From Promethearchaeota archaeon (GTDB lineage: Archaea; Asgardarchaeota; Lokiarchaeia; Sigyniarchaeales; SOKP01), in contig JAHPZE010000007.1 of NCBI GenBank assembly GCA_019058365.1, positions 103,210 to 167,209 on the forward strand: 64,000 nucleotides of DNA. The letters are read 5' to 3'. A model generated the notes under the pieces. The model worked only from the letters and a program-made list of their open reading frames with translations, had not been told where the DNA came from and searched no databases. The translations under genes were made by a program, and so were the position numbers. Below are positions 63,514-64,000 of this stretch, in pieces; within the stretch, counting starts at the first letter, position 1; every line of letters starts with the position of its first letter.

Positions 63514-63762
63514 TTACCGTATATGTCTAACTAAAAATTCCTCAATTTTTTTTAATAGAACATTTCTACATTCAGGATGCAACCATTCTTCTCCTTTGAA
63601 TAATCTCTCTTCTTCTGCTTTTATGTGAAGCCATAAATGCATAAGAACAACATAAGTGGTCGTTCGAAGTTCGCTAAAATTCTGCGTCTTACAAATCTTA
63701 TCGAGAATTTGTTGAATGAGCTCCCTTCTGGCTCGTTTTACTGCCTCGCTCTTTTCATACAT
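63514..63762 (-). CDS. Intact 82-residue protein, present in three copies
   Basis: 82 residues, MYEKSEAVKRARRELIQQIL..., helical and basic at the start, with ELRTTTYVVLMHLWLHIKAE in the middle and a C-terminal VRHIR. No named family; the shape (helical, HLW.H motif) resembles small regulatory or DNA-associated proteins. It is the only undamaged member of a family that also occurs as a nonsense-mutated copy (44482-44730) and a deleted copy (62096-62164). It is preceded by a region similar to that upstream of the first copy. Confidence 0.65.
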   Translation of the reverse strand: MYEKSEAVKRARRELIQQILDKICKTQNFSELRTTTYVVLMHLWLHIKAEEERLFKGEEWLHPECRNVLLKKIEEFLVRHIR

Positions 63763-64000
63763 TCCACCTATAGAATATTATTAACCAATATAAAGCATAA
63801 GGGAGTTGTAGATTATGAATATTATACATCAGAAAATGTTGGTAATCATATTTAATTTTAGACATTTTGGTAACATTTTTATAGAATGGTATAAACAGTT
63901 AAAATGGTGGATCAAAATGCCTGAAGATGAAGATATTGAAAAACTCAACAGTTCCAAAGGATTTTGAAGAATGAATCCTAATAAACTATGATTTATTCTA
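63763..64000. other. Right edge of the window, no gene recognised
   Basis: Contains upstream sequence of the 82-residue gene and a very short open frame, MPEDEDIEKLNSSKGF, at about 63918-63968. Too short to support a gene. Confidence 0.3.

Overview
The window is AT-rich archaeal DNA, most plausibly from an Asgard archaeon of the Lokiarchaeia/Promethearchaeia type. The archaeal signs are the separate small PurS, PurQ and PurL subunits, TATA-box promoters, Shine-Dalgarno sites of the GGAtGTGAT type, and a protein carrying archaeal TFB (TFIIB) cyclin repeats. The Asgard assignment is an inference from overall character: very low GC, many surface proteins with one signal or anchor helix, zinc-ribbon membrane proteins and an RGG-rich protein. 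No rRNA, tRNA or CRISPR array was recognised.

Layout. Positions 1-5.4 kb hold an N6-adenine DNA methyltransferase, two cysteine-rich proteins, a ribbon-helix-helix regulator and a sugar-epimerase-like gene with a small membrane protein. 5.6-9.4 kb is a PadR-regulated ABC export operon. 9.4-20.2 kb is mostly chromosomal: Gfo/Idh/MocA oxidoreductase, PadR-Hsp20 operon, membrane GDPD, class C beta-lactamase-like hydrolase, HAD phosphatase, CBS membrane protein and an RGG/zinc-ribbon membrane protein. An insertion sequence with recognisable inverted ends lies at about 20.25-21.87 kb. 23.1-29.6 kb is a housekeeping block dominated by purine synthesis (purC, purS, purQ, purL).

From about 29.7 kb the window becomes accessory. 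30.4-33.6 kb is a run of eleven short minus-strand genes, tightly packed and several sharing a GTGATAA-type ribosome site, which looks like a piece of an integrated virus or plasmid. 33.9-44.4 kb holds unrecognised large proteins, a membrane-anchored serine protease, a P-loop protein with an altered Walker A motif, a HEPN-domain protein and a four-helix membrane protein.

The most interesting part is 44.5-63.8 kb. A compact plus-strand operon encodes a HerA-like ATPase, a winged-helix protein, a small P-loop ATPase, a 1409-residue ATPase with a long coiled-coil tail and a 1475-residue PglZ protein, followed by a 997-residue TPR protein. A PD-(D/E)XK-like nuclease with a small partner and a metallophosphoesterase lie further downstream. 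PglZ together with large ATPases is the signature of BREX/Pgl-type antiviral defence, but no methyltransferase (PglX) is present. The PglZ protein is fused to two winged helices, two TFB-type cyclin repeats and a C-terminal HEPN domain with an intact RNEVKH motif. I know of no described system with this fusion. The block is bracketed by three copies of a small 82-residue gene (one intact, one with two nonsense codons, one internally deleted) and by two decayed genes, one the start of a nuclease-type defence gene. This is what a defence island with high gene turnover looks like.
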